DNA from: Silene latifolia | Lineage: Eukaryota; Streptophyta; Magnoliopsida; Caryophyllales; Caryophyllaceae | Direction of reading: 5' to 3' | DNA length: 64,000 nucleotides | NCBI RefSeq assembly: GCF_048544455.1 | Contig: NC_133526.1 | Span: 3,922,001-3,986,000, forward strand | Shown: positions 9,822 to 21,004 of the stretch, one piece after another | Layout: every line of letters begins with the position of its first letter | Position numbering within the stretch: position 1 is the first letter of the stretch | Program-made: the position numbers and the translations under genes | Notes under the pieces: model-generated | Databases searched by the model: none | What the model was told of the DNA's origin: nothing | Seen by the model: the letters and a program-made list of their open reading frames with translations, nothing else

Positions 9822-11097
9822 GACTCATACTTGTTCCCACAATTTCATCCCCACTACTTTTGTGACCTGCGTTATTCGCGAATATATGTTTTCGCTTTAC
9901 AATACAAAATAATCGAATACAAACGTTGTCAGCTTTCTATATTTAGTGACTACACTATTCGAGTTTATTTCTTTTTCAGGTAAGCATTGCATACATCATT
10001 TGGTAATGTCGTAGTTTGCTATCATCATTCGTATTTTATTGCTTGCTGTTCTTTCCTTTGCTCACTTGGATTTTTGACATTATTTCTTGTTGCTTGTCAG
10101 CCTTAATTAGTAGTTCAGCTCTCATGAACTTCCCTGTGAAGTTATCAAATTTGATTCGCTTTGGCTTTCTATTTGTCGAACTTATTACTTCGCAATTACA
10201 TTTGGTAGTCTTGTGATACACACCGAAATATGAGTGGAGGGTAGTCTAGTAACTTTCTCTTCTATTTCTTATTCTCCAAGTCATTAGAGGCTATATAATG
10301 GTATTAGTTAATGTGTAATCATCAATCAATGAATTTTATGAATGAACTTGTGAGATTTATCTCATTTGTTATAATGGAATCTGGGTGATTAATTCACCAC
10401 AATTCTATTATTGGGGTAGCCTATCGATCCTTGCGGTCGAACAGCTGCATTTCTATCCTTTTAAATTTCCGTCTCAATTTAGATCGTATCATCTTGCTGA
10501 CTTCGTACTTGAGATGTTTGAGAATTGGGACTATAGCTAGCATATCGCTTATTAAGTTGTGCCTCGTTTTTTGTTCGTTTGTTAAGGCATTTTAAGTTTA
10601 TATCCAAGAGATGACTTGATGTGTTGGTGATTTAAGTTAATCACGATATTATTTGAATGTAATTGGGATTTGGCCAAAAATCGTAGCAAGGTTGACCGTT
10701 ATAATATGGGTTAAGGAATGTGGACTGTGGAGTACACGCTCATATAAACGAGTTTGAATGTGCGGTTTTAAAGAATAAAGTTACAATGCAATATAGTCGA
10801 TGTTATATGGACCTCGATAAGTACTTGGGCATGTATTATAAAGCTCGAAAATGAAGAGTTGGCTAAACCCGATCGGGGTCGATGATTGGGGAAGTGTTTG
10901 TTCAAATACTTAGCCAAAATTCAACCAATTCAATTTACATAAATTGGTAAAGCTACGTCCCCAATCGGGGCGAGTGATGTTTATGAGGTTTTTGCAATTA
11001 ATTGCTATAAACCATGTTGCATTGTTTCGTATTTATCTTTATGATCCTTTGGATGATAACTACTTTTCTCTTTCTGTATAAATTGCATTAGTATATA
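9822..11097. other. 3' flank of A2
   Basis: Non-coding. The first 250 bp include TAATGTCGTAGTTTGCTATCAT, also found 3' of A4, so it is inherited F-box 3' sequence. The rest is AT-rich. It is nearly identical to 34236-35512 in unit B, with a notable difference at 10721-10730 (GGACTGTGG against GGATCATGGG). Confidence 0.6.
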
Positions 11098-11412
11098 CTC
11101 CCTCTAATTCTATATTTTCTTCCCCTTGTTTGTGGGCATGAGAATTAAGGAGGGGAATAAAATAAGAGTAAAAAGTTGAGTGGGGTTTGGTGGTTGGAGA
11201 GATGGATGAATAATTATGAGTTAAATAAGGAATGACGGGGTTAAAACATTAAGGAAAATAATAAATATATGAGTAAAAGAGTTGGGTGGGGTTTGATGAT
11301 AGGAAAGAGAAATGAATAAAATAAGTGTAAAAGTTTCCAAAATAAGAAAGAGAAAGAAAACCTGAATAATCCGTTTTAGAAAATAGGGAAGAAAATATAG
11401 AATAAGAGGGAC
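11098..11412. mobile_element. Stowaway-like MITE, unit A
   Basis: The left end is TA then CTCCCTCTAATTCTATATTT. The right end in reverse complement is TA then GTCCCTCTTATTCTATATTT. It is 315 bp with inverted ends of about 28 bp. It is shared at the same length with unit B (35513-35827), so it predates the A/B duplication. The corresponding segment is deleted in unit C. Confidence 0.8.
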
Positions 11413-11940
11413 TATATATACAAGATATGCATGAGAAAAGGTTAGAAAAAAAAATAATAAAACAAACTTTATTATTCAGATTTTTGCATAACAAACAAAT
11501 AAAAACTTCATAAAGTTTTCTCTTGTTTCTTGCCTTAGAACAAGAGGGAAATTTGGTGTATTATTATCCTACGGAAGATTTCTTGTAACCCAAAGGCGTA
11601 ATAGGGAAGAAATACTTTATAAAGAAAACGATATATTACGTGATTATCAAGTTATCGAAGTTCGTTTTGTCAAACACCCTATATAAATACAACATGATGT
11701 GGCACGAGTAAGTTTTACGAGAGACGGTCTTTTAATAGCTTATTGAGGGACTATTTTACAATTTTTTAAAAAAGTGGTACTAAAGGTAATAAAATAGATA
11801 CTAATCAGGATTAAAGATAAAATAAGTACATTTATTATGTCACGATCAACAACAAAAGGGTCACGAAATACAAACAAAAGATACGAAAGACTTGTCTTTC
11901 AATAAATAACTTATTAAAAGACCGTATCTCCCAAGTTTTA
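11413..11940. other. AT-rich spacer between two MITEs
   Basis: No coding signal. It contains the inverted words GAGACGGTCTTTTAATA and TATTAAAAGACCGTATCTC at its two ends (11730 and 11912), so it may itself be an old inverted-repeat element of about 200 bp. It is shared with unit B, and the right part with unit C. Confidence 0.45.
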
Positions 11941-12375
11941 GGCTATGTTTGGCAAGGCATTTCAGGTACCTGATTTGACCAAGGAACCTGATTTGACTAA
12001 TATTTCAGGTAGTTGTTTTACCTAGTGCTGTTTGGTAAAGTCATTTCAGGTACCTGAAATGACTTTTCAGGTACCTGAAATGAAAAGTTACTCCAGGTAG
12101 CTTTTTAAAGTTTCAGGTAGCTGAAATGTTGTACTTTACATATTTACCCTTTATTTAAATTAATTTATTATAATTATTAATATTCTTTTATGTCATTTTA
12201 CAAAAAATCTGTTACCTTTTCAGTTAGTTTTACCAAACACTTTACAATTAATCACCTACCTTATCGGTTTCCAATTTTCACTAGCTTTTCGGTACCTTTT
12301 TAATTTTAGTCACCTTATCGTTTTCGTACCTTTTCGATTTCAGGTACCATTTCATCGATTTTACCAAACAGAGCC
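11941..12375. mobile_element. Tourist/PIF-Harbinger-like MITE, unit A
   Basis: The ends are GGCTATGTTTGGCAA and rc(TTACCAAACAGAGCC), flanked by the 3-bp duplication TTA. Unit B has the element (36356-36797). Unit C has the exact empty site, CCAAGTTTTAGTGG at about 54110. The interior carries repeated CAGGTACCTGAAAT words. Compared with B, most CAG words in the right half are altered. Confidence 0.8.
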
Positions 12376-13048
12376 TTAGTGGTTAGGGAGAAATGGTATA
12401 AACCACTACAAGAATTCACTACCCGGGCGACTAAAATAGGCGATGGATTGGCGTCGCTAAAATGAAATTGGCGACCGAAAATAGTCGCCCATCTGTCGTC
12501 GCAACGCTTAGTCGCCTAGATAGACTCGGGCGATCGATTTTTGTAGCTAATATCGGCGATGGATAGTCTTGGTGGTCGCCAAATTGGCGACGGATTAAGA
12601 GGATTAGCGACGACATTCGGTCACTAATTTAGCGACGGTAAATAATGTCGCCAATCCAAAAAAAGAAACAACCCTTAGCATTGGAACGTGTATAATTTAA
12701 TTTTGAATTCCTAACTTGGAGTACCAAATATAGAAGATATTAAATACTTATATACAACCTAATGGGTTGTATATATCAAAAACCATAAGGTAATAAATAA
12801 AGGTTTAATAATAATAATATGACTCAACGTCCAAAGTGACTTATTAATAAGTAATAACTAGACCTATAGCGATTGAAAATAACCCGACCCAAAATATAAG
12901 GAACATATATATTCAATATTACCAGACCCGACCAGATGGAGACCTAGATGCGAGAAATCCCCTTTAATAACGCCCCAAGACGCCAAACTTCCCCTTTCTT
13001 TCTTCAATTGCTTAGGCTGGTTAATAATACAGTAATAAAACACAAAAG
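12376..13048. other. Spacer with a CACTA-like end, before A3
   Basis: This contains the CACTA-type terminal fragment (12404-12656), an AT-rich stretch with a short TAA run near 12808, and the conserved gene-2/gene-3 upstream block from 12947 to the A3 start. No gene is seen. Confidence 0.55.
12404..12656. mobile_element. CACTA-like terminal fragment, unit A
   Basis: It begins CACTACAAGAATTCACTAC and continues with many GCGAC/GTCGC words, the arrangement of CACTA (En/Spm) termini and subterminal repeats. No opposite TGTAGTG end is found, so it is a fragment or a diverged solo end. Copies are at about 36838-37077 (B) and 54146-54460 (C). The C copy retains about 50 bp that A and B lack. Confidence 0.55.
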
Positions 13049-14359
13049 ATGAACCGCGGCAGCGGTGGCAGTGGTGGTAATTCAACAACAATCGACGATT
13101 TGGATGATGATATGTTAACTGAAATATTATTTAGACTTCCGTCTTGTGCAGCTATTGTAGCATGTAAGCTTGTAAATAAACGTTGGTGTTCTTTAATCTC
13201 CGACCCTAAATTTGGGTCTCACTACTCTTATCATAAGAGAGAAAGCACTACTCTTTCGAAGTTATTAGGTCAGAATACTGGCGACGACGAGCCACCATTT
13301 ACGTTTACAGCAATTATGATGGATACTCAGATACCTCGGCATCAATACTGTGGGGATGAAGGTATCACCAATAAAGCCGTGTTTGGGTTCCCAAAATTAT
13401 CGCTGAAATTCTTACCTTTGTTTTTCCGTATTGACGCAACTTTCATGGACTTAGTCTTATGTTCCAATCATGAATGTGATAAGATTTATTATATTACCAA
13501 TCCAGTAACCAAACAATGGGTTGCTCTGCCACCATGTCCTCGTATTACCGACAACCAATGGCAATCATTTGAGCGATGGGCTGGTTTAGTATGCCAACAG
13601 CCTTATGACCTTACCCAAAATTACAAGTTTAGGGTTGTTGTGATTAATCACGATCCACCACCGGTTTATCAATTGCGAGTTTATTGTTCTGAGATTTGTG
13701 AATGGAAGAAATTTAATCTTAGCGTATCCATCAACCCTGAACTAGCGGCTCAAGGGCGTATTTATGATAATAAATTTCAGGGTGTTGTTTGTAACGGCAT
13801 CATCTACCTTCACCACATGTTATATTTCGCTGCGTTTAATCCATTTGATGTGGACGAGACGACTGACAATACTAGTACCATTGAGGCTAAGGTTCTCCCG
13901 TCATTGGCATCTCAAGTTGGCTGTTTTTTGCGAGAGTCTTCGGGACAATTGTACATCATGCATAACCCTAACAAGGATTATTATCCTATGTACTACATAC
14001 AACGTGGGAAGGCCATTGAATTAGCGTTGGCGGTCTGGAAATTGGACCCGAATCAAGTACCTTTGATATGGAAAATGACTTTCAAAGGTTTATGCACGGG
14101 CAATCTGAACAAACTCGAACCAGCCAATAGAGAAACTTTACTCCCAGGATTAGGGATGCACCCGAACAATGACAAATTGATTTATATGCATCTTTATGTG
14201 CAGCAGGGGCTATTGGTTTTGTGCGATACACAAACAAGATTGATAAAGCCTTCAAAAAGCCTGGTGAGATTTAATGGAGAGATGTTTGGCAATAGGCTCG
14301 AGCTCCAGTGGTGGCCCTCCTCAGTTCCTAAGGCCTACTTGTCGAATGCCTCTCAATAG
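13049..14359 (+). CDS. F-box protein A3
   Basis: Predicted 436-residue single-exon F-box protein. A short Gly/Ser linker (residues 3-11) precedes the F-box at about 15-55 (IDDLDDDMLTEILFRLP to SLISDPKF). The C-terminal region carries YYITNPVTKQWVALPPCP, NYKFRVVVINHDPPPVYQ, LAVWKLDPNQVPLIW and LELQWWPSSVPKAYLSN. The protein is identical to B3 and close to C3. It is most like gene 2, with which it shares the upstream block and start context. The likely role is an SCF substrate receptor. Confidence 0.88.
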   Translation: MNRGSGGSGGNSTTIDDLDDDMLTEILFRLPSCAAIVACKLVNKRWCSLISDPKFGSHYSYHKRESTTLSKLLGQNTGDDEPPFTFTAIMMDTQIPRHQYCGDEGITNKAVFGFPKLSLKFLPLFFRIDATFMDLVLCSNHECDKIYYITNPVTKQWVALPPCPRITDNQWQSFERWAGLVCQQPYDLTQNYKFRVVVINHDPPPVYQLRVYCSEICEWKKFNLSVSINPELAAQGRIYDNKFQGVVCNGIIYLHHMLYFAAFNPFDVDETTDNTSTIEAKVLPSLASQVGCFLRESSGQLYIMHNPNKDYYPMYYIQRGKAIELALAVWKLDPNQVPLIWKMTFKGLCTGNLNKLEPANRETLLPGLGMHPNNDKLIYMHLYVQQGLLVLCDTQTRLIKPSKSLVRFNGEMFGNRLELQWWPSSVPKAYLSNASQ

Positions 14360-15303
14360 ACTCATAAGAGTACTTGTTTCCGCAATTTCACCCTAACAAA
14401 ACTTTTGTGACCTAAGTTATTCGCGGGTATCTATTTTCCCTTTACAATCCAAAATAATCGTCTTTTATATTGTTGTTACATCAATGAGCTGTTCTTCAAT
14501 TTTGTGCTATCTAATATTCGTTCGAAAGGAAACAAAGTTATACCATGTCATGAAACCATCTCAACCAATAGCTTCTGAAGGCCGATGGTTGAAGTTCCAA
14601 GATCGATTTTATACTCTAACAAAGATCCAACCTGGATGTTACCAGTTCTATCATATGCATGCCTTGCTTCTATAGTTGCTTTACTTTAAATATAGTATCA
14701 AGTAGTCATCTTAGGTACAGTATCCAACCTGGTGTCAGTCTTGTCCGCTTGCTGTGCTCATTGGCCTTACACTTGCAAGTCGTGCTATCAGTAAACAGTG
14801 TGATAAGTCGGATCATGACTTCACTTGAAAGACCACTGACTCGAATATTATTTGACTTGAAAGACTCGACTGAAACCGACTTAAAATAACAAATTTAAAT
14901 AGTTTACTTAATCAATTTGACTAGGCATCCAAAGTATAATAGCAAAAGCAATAACGACTCAAAATAATTCGACCCAAATTACAATGCACATCTATACTCA
15001 ATATTACCTGACTTGACCTGACCTGATCGAGACATAGATGTTGGGAACCTCCTTCATTCCTACAATATCGCACTAAAGTTCCGCTTTCTTTATTGGTTTG
15101 TGGTAAACTCGCTTTGCTACAACTATTTACGTATGTGTTCATTTGATGACCAAGATTAAAAAGAGAAACAAAAAAAAAAAAAAAAAAAAAAAAAGGAAAG
15201 TCGTCGTTTTTGGTAAAAAAAGGTAACAATATTTAAGATAATTGCTTGTTGTGTATGTTATAATATTGTTGCAGCAACACACAAAACATAGAGAAAGAGA
15301 GCC
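14360..15303. other. Spacer between A3 and A4
   Basis: The 3' flank of A3 runs to about 14890 and includes the block that recurs at 2155-2545. The A4 upstream region contains a long poly(A) run at 15171-15194, TTGTTGCAGCAA at 15265-15276, and a leader ending GAAAGAGAGCC before the A4 ATG. No other gene is seen. Confidence 0.6.
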
Positions 15304-16315
15304 ATGACTAGATCTAAAGAAACACGAAAGATGAACGACATTGGTAGTGGTAGTGGTGGTGGTGGTAGTAATTCAACAACAATCGACGATTTGGATGACA
15401 ATATGTTAACTCAAATATTATTTAGACTTCCCTCTTGTGCAACCGTACTACCATGTAAGCTTGTGAACAAACATTTGTGTTCTTTAATTTCCGACCCTAA
15501 ATTTGGAGCTCATTACTCCAATCATAATAAGGAAAACTCTGACGAGCCACCACCATGGACCTTTGTTTCAAATAAGATTGATTCTAACGCAAACGAAGTC
15601 CCTCAGTACCAATACTGTGTGGGTAATGGTAGCGCGAATGAAGCCATATTTGGATCCCCGAAATTCTCGCTAGGATTCTTACCTTGTAAGTTCTTCCATA
15701 TTGAGGCAACGTTCATGGACTTAGTCTTATGTTCCAGTCATGTTACCAGTCCAAGAGGCGATTGTTGTTGCGTTTAATCCGTTTGATGTGGACGAGACGA
15801 CTGACACTAGTACTATTGAGGCTAAAGTTCTCCCGTCATTGCCAGACCCAGTTGACGGTTATTTGCGAGAGTCTTCGGGACAATTGTTCATCATTCATAA
15901 CCCTAACAAGGAATATTTTGTGTTCTGCAACAACCATGGGAGGGCCATTGAATTGTCGTTGAAGGTCTGGAAATTGGACCCGAATCAAGTACCTTTGGTA
16001 TGGAAGACGACTTTCGAAGGTTTATGCATCGGCAATGTGAAAAAAATCGGATATAGCAAGTCACTCCTAGGCAGTGTCTGGAACGTAGGGATGCACCCTA
16101 AGAATGACAAATTGATTTATATGCATCTTGTCCATGAGGAGCAGTTGGTTTTGTGCGATACACGAACAAAATTGATAAAACCTTTAAATTTCCTGTCGGG
16201 ACATCATTTAGAGACGTTTGATAGGCTCGAGCTCCAGTGGTGGCCCACCTCGCTTCGTAAGGCATACCAATTTAATGATCAAGTGATCAAACCTCGTTTC
16301 TGTGTAATGTCGTAG
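15304..16315 (+). pseudogene. F-box pseudogene A4 (internal deletion)
   Basis: The 5' part encodes a normal start and F-box (about residues 27-67, IDDLDDNMLTQILFRLP) and is nearly identical to B4 up to the SPRGD codons. At about 15764 the sequence jumps to text equivalent to 40530 in B4. This removes about 347 bp and shifts the frame, so translation stops at 15777 after 157 residues. The C-terminal region continues in another frame (15771-16315). Its 3' half (NPNKEYFVF, LSLKVWKLD) is not the one carried by B4 and C4, which resembles A5. The tail after KAY is also unusual. A truncated F-box-only product is possible. Confidence 0.88.
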
Positions 16316-16822
16316 TTTGCTATCATTATTATTTCTATTTTATTGCTTTATGTTCTATCCTTGTAGGTATCAATCTACTCCTCAATTATGGTTTTTCCTT
16401 AGTTTCTTTTCTTATTTTTGCGATCAATTTGTCAGAGAATTGTTAAATTAAGCTTCACATGACGGTGTTATACATGTGAACTACTGTACTGTCCAAGTTT
16501 AATTTAATTTAATTTAATTTATACTCCTTGCAAATTTTGTGATCAACCAAACGACTCCCTTACGATTTGTGTGTTTCAGTTATTTCTAACAGTCCAACTC
16601 CTGATACGGAGTATAATTTTACGAGCTTCCTTGTCTATAAACTTATACTCATACCACCGACCTGTTAGATCTTTTATCTTTTATTTATCTCACTTGAAAC
16701 CAAGCACGTGAATATGACATGACTTGGGAGACTCGACCCAAAAACAACCCAAAATAACAAATTTAAATCAATATTGAAGACGACGAGCCAAAAACCAACC
16801 ACGTGAATATGACCTGACTTGG
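16316..16822. other. Patchwork spacer upstream of the LINE in A5
   Basis: Non-coding. It has an AATTT run near 16500. Two versions of an ACGTGAATATGACNTGACTTGG segment (about 16706 and 16800) flank a copy of CAATATTGAAGACGACGAGCC that also occurs inside A5 at 17461. The pattern suggests local rearrangement that removed the 5' end of A5 before the LINE inserted. Confidence 0.5.
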
Positions 16823-16835
16823 AAAGCACTACTCT

Positions 16836-17431
16836 ACCCGCGTAGTTGGGCTCTCCCTCCGCATAGTTGGCTCAAAGTCAACGTGGATGCGGCCTTCTCC
16901 CCTTCCTCCTCCTGTGCTGGCATTGGGTGTATTGTCAGGAACGATATTGGGTCTTGGGTGAAGGGTTGGTCGTCTAGATTGTTTGCCCCTAACCCCTTTG
17001 TTTGTGAGATCCTCGCCATTCGGGAGGGACTCCGGTTCTGTGCTCAATCTTTGGATAAGTGTATTATTGCCTCGAATTGTCTTGTTGTGGTCAATAGCAT
17101 TTTGAGTAGTGCCCCACCTTGTGGTCCGTATACTAACATTATCCTTGAGTATAGGGATCTCTTGGAAAACTCACACCATTTGAAGCTCATGTTTGAGAAG
17201 AGGTCGGCTAATGAAGTCGCGGATGCTCTAGCCAAGTTCTCTTTAAAAGATACCACTTCTTGTAATGGATGTTTTATTTGGGACTTCGCCCCTTCTTTTG
17301 TTAGAAGTTTGTGTACTATGGACTTTGTATCGGCCATTGAGCCGCTTCCCCCCGACCCGCCCCCTTGATGTATTTCTCTTGAACTTGACTTTTATTTAAT
17401 CTAAGTTCTTTCGTTCCAAAAAAAAAAAAAA
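16836..17431 (+). mobile_element. 5'-truncated L1-type LINE with RNase H domain
   Basis: The reading frame to 17368 encodes the end of a plant L1-like ORF2: an RNase H-like (RVT_3) domain with KVNVDAAF, CEILAIREGL and RSANEVADALAKF. The position normally occupied by a catalytic Asp (often SD before CLVVV) reads SN, so the domain is probably inactive. A poly(A) tail (about 17418-17431) follows. The insertion is flanked by AAAGCACTACTCT at 16823-16835 and 17432-17444, a 13-bp target duplication. The target was F-box coding sequence (KESTTLS codons). Base composition is more GC-rich than the surroundings. Confidence 0.88.
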
Positions 17432-17433
17432 AA

Positions 17434-18504
17434 AGCACTACTCTTTCTGAAGGAGGTTCCAATATTGAAGACGACGAGCCACCATGGACCTTTATTTTAA
17501 ATATGTTTCGGGACCAACGCTGTGTGGGTAATGCTAGCACTAATGAATCCGTGTTTGGTTCCTCAAAATTCTCGCTAGGATACTTACCTTGTAATAATTT
17601 CCGTATTAAGGCAACTTTCATGGACTTAGTCTTATGTTTCTCCTACCCGATTTATTACATTACCAATCCAGTAACCAAGCAATGGGTTGCTCTGCCACGA
17701 ATCCCTTTTATTAACTACGACTTGCGTATGGAGCCATGGGTTGGTTTAATATGCCAACAGCCTTATGACTACACCCGAGATTACAAGTTTCGGGTGGTTG
17801 TGATTCATCAATCTCCACCACCTGTTTATATATTGCAAGTTTATTGTTCCGAGATTGGTGAATGGAAGAAATTTGATCTTCGTGTATCTATCAAGCCTGA
17901 ACTATCAGCTCAAAAGTGTCATAATTTTAGATTTCAGGCTGTTGTTTGTAACAGCATCATCTACCTTTACCAGGAGTTATATTTCGCTACGTTTAATCCG
18001 TTTGATTTGGATGAGATAACTAACACTGGTACCATTGAGGCTAAGGTTCTCCCGTCATTGCCATACCCAATTGACGGTTATTTGCGAGAATCTTCAGGAC
18101 AATTGTTCATTATACATAGCCTTAAGAAGAGACGTTCTTTGTGGTACGACAAACGTGGGAGGACCATTGAACTCAGGTTGATGGTCTGGAAATTGGACCC
18201 AAATCAAGTACCTTTGATATGGAAGACAACTTTCGAAGGTTCATGCTCGGGAAATGTGATCGAACCACCTTATGAGAATTACTCAGGCTACGACATGAAA
18301 GTCTGGAATATAGGGATGCACCCGAACAATGACAAATTGATTTATGTGCATCTTTCACGAGAGCACCAGTTTGTTTGTTGCGATACACGAACAAAATTGG
18401 TAAAGTCTTTAAAAAATCTGTCGCCGATATATAATTTAGAGACATTTGATAGATTCGAGCTCCAGTGGTGGCCCACCTCAGTTCCTAAGGCATACTTGTC
18501 ATAG
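17434..18504 (+). pseudogene. F-box pseudogene A5 (5' end missing)
   Basis: An open frame runs from the STTLSEGG codons (17434) to a stop at 18504, with internal ATG at 17503. It covers only the C-terminal region of the family. The F-box and N-terminus are absent, and the upstream DNA is intergenic sequence plus the LINE. The 3' half (LPYPIDGYLRESSGQ, SLKKRRSLWYDKRGR) and the 3' flank are nearly identical to B4 and C4, whose 5' halves instead match A4. A protein made from 17503 could not bind SKP1 through an F-box, so it is treated as a pseudogene. Confidence 0.88.
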
Positions 18505-19039
18505 TAAGGCATACTCGTCCAATGGCACATACAGTACTTCTTAGAATCCTAATGTTTATGTTTAATTTAGTGAGTGTGATTACTCAAGTTTAATTCCAGT
18601 TGCCTTTATCGAGCTGTTCTGAAATTTTGGACCATCTAATATCGCTCAAAAAATAAGACCACGTTGATAATTAATCAAAAAGTTTATTATTGTCTTGTTT
18701 CAAAAAAAAAAAAAACTTTATTATTGTCTAGCATTTTTCAGGTTAAAAGACCTGTACAAAATTTGAATACACTTTAGAATTCATTCAAGACCTGTACTAT
18801 GAATTTCAGTTTATTGTAAGTTGTGACAAATTCACCATTACAGCATTGCTCTTCTGCTCCATTGCCTCGTTGGGCAGTATGGCTTCATGGCAAAGCACTA
18901 ATTAATTAACGCTTATATAAGACGGTCTCACATAATCAAATCCATGACTACACCCCTTGGATTCAATTAGCTGTGTTCGGATTTAGTGTTAGTTTCAAAC
19001 TATTTTGGTTCATAATGTACACGTCATCATTTTTTATTT

Positions 19040-19330
19040 TTATTTTCGATTTTTATACAAAACCGCTAAGAAACCTAGCGACTTTACAAAATGTCTATCG
19101 TCCAAATATTTGTATCAGTTTTATTAAAAAAAAAAAAATTGAAAAGCAATGCCGCTGAGATTCTCACCGGCTTATTCCACCAATTTCCAACAATTTGCAA
19201 TAGGTACACTACAAAATGACAGTACTGATATGGTAAGCCGCTAAGATTTCTAGCGGTTTTGCGTTTTATATATAGAAAAAAAAACTAAATGAAGCCGCTA
19301 GGTTTCTTTAGCGGTTTCATATAAAAATTG
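19040..19330. mobile_element. CACTA-like fragment in unit A only
   Basis: Repeated inverted words around GCCGCTAAGATTTCTAGCGG and a CACTACAAAA terminus resemble CACTA subterminal and terminal repeats. The region is absent from the corresponding B6 and C6 upstream DNA. Boundaries and target duplication are not clear. Confidence 0.4.
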
Positions 19331-19600
19331 GAAAAAAATAAAAAGGGATGACCTGGACACTCTGCACCTAAATAGTTTCAAATAAACGCTAATTACCTAA
19401 TTATTTTGCTAATTAACGCTAATTAACCAAAAAAAATCATTAAAAGAATATATAAGTAAATATAATATAGTATATAATATAATTATACTCCGACTAGGAA
19501 AAGGAAAGTTAAGGAAGGATGCTTTAGTAATTTTGTAATTTAGCTTCCTATATAACATGTATATATTATAGCATAAGATAATTGGTTGTTGTATGTAATA

Positions 19601-19612
19601 TTGTTGCAACAA
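19601..19612. promoter_or_regulatory. Leader palindrome of A6
   Basis: TTGTTGCAACAA is followed by ACACAAATCGTAGAGAAAGAGAGCC and the start codon. It has the same spacing class as in A1. An in-frame stop (TAG) in this leader supports the downstream ATG as the start. Confidence 0.4.
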
Positions 19613-19638
19613 CACACAAATCGTAGAGAAAGAGAGCC

Positions 19639-20923
19639 ATGAACCACGGCAGCCGTCGTGGTTCTGATGGTGGTGCTCGTAATTCAACAACAATTGACGA
19701 TTTGGATGACCATATGTTAACTCAAATATTGTTTAGACTCCCCTTTGGTACATCGGTATTAGCATGCATTCCTGTAAATAAGCATTGGTGTTCTATAATC
19801 TCCGACCCTAAATTTGCAACTCACTTCTGCAATCATAAGAAGGAAAGCACTACCCTTTCCAAATCAGGTCCCAATATTAATGACGGCAAGCCGCTATGGA
19901 CCTTTATTGCAGATATGATTGATGTAATGCGAGTCAATGAAGCCGTGTTTGAGTCCCCAATATTCTCGATCGATGATATTCTTACCTTGTGCTTATGTTA
20001 TTGAGGCAATTTTCAAAGACTTAGTCTTATGTTCCGGTCCCCTTACCAGAGGAAGTGATCCGGTTTTTAATATTGCCAATCCGATAACCAAGCAATTGGT
20101 TGCTCTGCCACCATGCCGTGTTATTAACAATGAATTGCGTTTGTTTGGTTTGAAGTCATGGGTTGGATTAGTATGCCAAAACTACAAGTATCGGGTGGTT
20201 GTGATTCAGCAATGTCGGGCTCCAGTTTATAAATTGTTGGTTTATTGTTCCGAGATTTGTGAATGGAAGGAATTTCTTCTTCGTGTATCAATCAACCCTG
20301 AACTAGCAGTTAGTCGTCGTGATTATTATAATAGTAAATTTCAGGGTGTTGTTTGTAACGGCATTATCTACCTTCACCACATGTTATATTTCGCTTCGTT
20401 TAATCCGTTTGATTTGGATGAGACGACTAACAGTAACAACACCACAATCGAGGCTGAAGTTCTCCCGGAATTGCCAGAACCAGTTGAAGGTTATTTGCGA
20501 GAGTCTTCGGGAAAATTGTTCATCATTCATAACCCTAACAAGAAACATTCTGTATACTACAACAAAAATGTCAAGGCCATTGAATTGCCGTTGAAGGTCT
20601 GGAAATTGGACCCGAATCAAGTACCTTTAATATGGAAGATGACTTTTGAAGGATTATGCACCGGCAATATGGACAAAATCGAAGAAATCAACTCAAATCA
20701 GGGTAGTATTATCTGGAATTTAGGTTTGCATCCAAACAATGACAAATTGATTTATATGCATCTTTTGGAAGAGGAGCAGTTGGTTTTGTGCGATACACGA
20801 ACAAAATTGATAAAGCCTTTGAAAAGTTTGCCAGGATATAATTCAATGAGGTTTGATAGACTCGAGCTCCAGTGGTGGCCCACCTCAGTTCCTAAGGCAT
20901 ATGTTAAGAAGGCGAGACTTTGA
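19639..20923 (+). pseudogene. F-box pseudogene A6 (4-bp frameshift)
   Basis: It starts MNHGSRRGSDGGARN with the F-box at about residues 19-59 (IDDLDDHMLTQILFRLPFG). At about 19968-19976 the sequence reads TTCTCGATCGATGATATT where B6 has TTCTCGATGATATT. This 4-bp duplication ends the frame at 20004 after 121 residues. The C-terminal region continues in another frame to 20923. Like C6 it lacks the 7 codons coding QPDDYTQ in B6. The two pieces otherwise align with the intact B6 along their length, so the lesion is recent, or a sequence error that reads would reveal. Confidence 0.85.
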
Positions 20924-21004
20924 GTGCCCGCAAACTCCAATTTTTTGTTCTTCTGAATCTTTTAATTAAATTGTAACTCGTACACAATAATGTCGTAATT
21001 TTTT

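Larger units (their letters stand above)
18505..19638. other. Spacer between A5 and A6
   Basis: The first 460 bp match the B4 and C4 3' flanks (41051 and 60120 onward). From about 18976 an A-only insertion carries CACTA-like text: CACTACAAAATGACAG at about 19207 and inverted CCGCTAAG(A)TTTCTAGCGG words. The insertion limits are not resolved. The A6 leader follows, with a palindrome at 19601-19612. Confidence 0.5.

Noticed and set aside
16829..17621. Minus-strand open frames across the LINE and A5
   Set aside because: They are antisense shadows. The plus frame carries clear RNase H and F-box-associated motifs.
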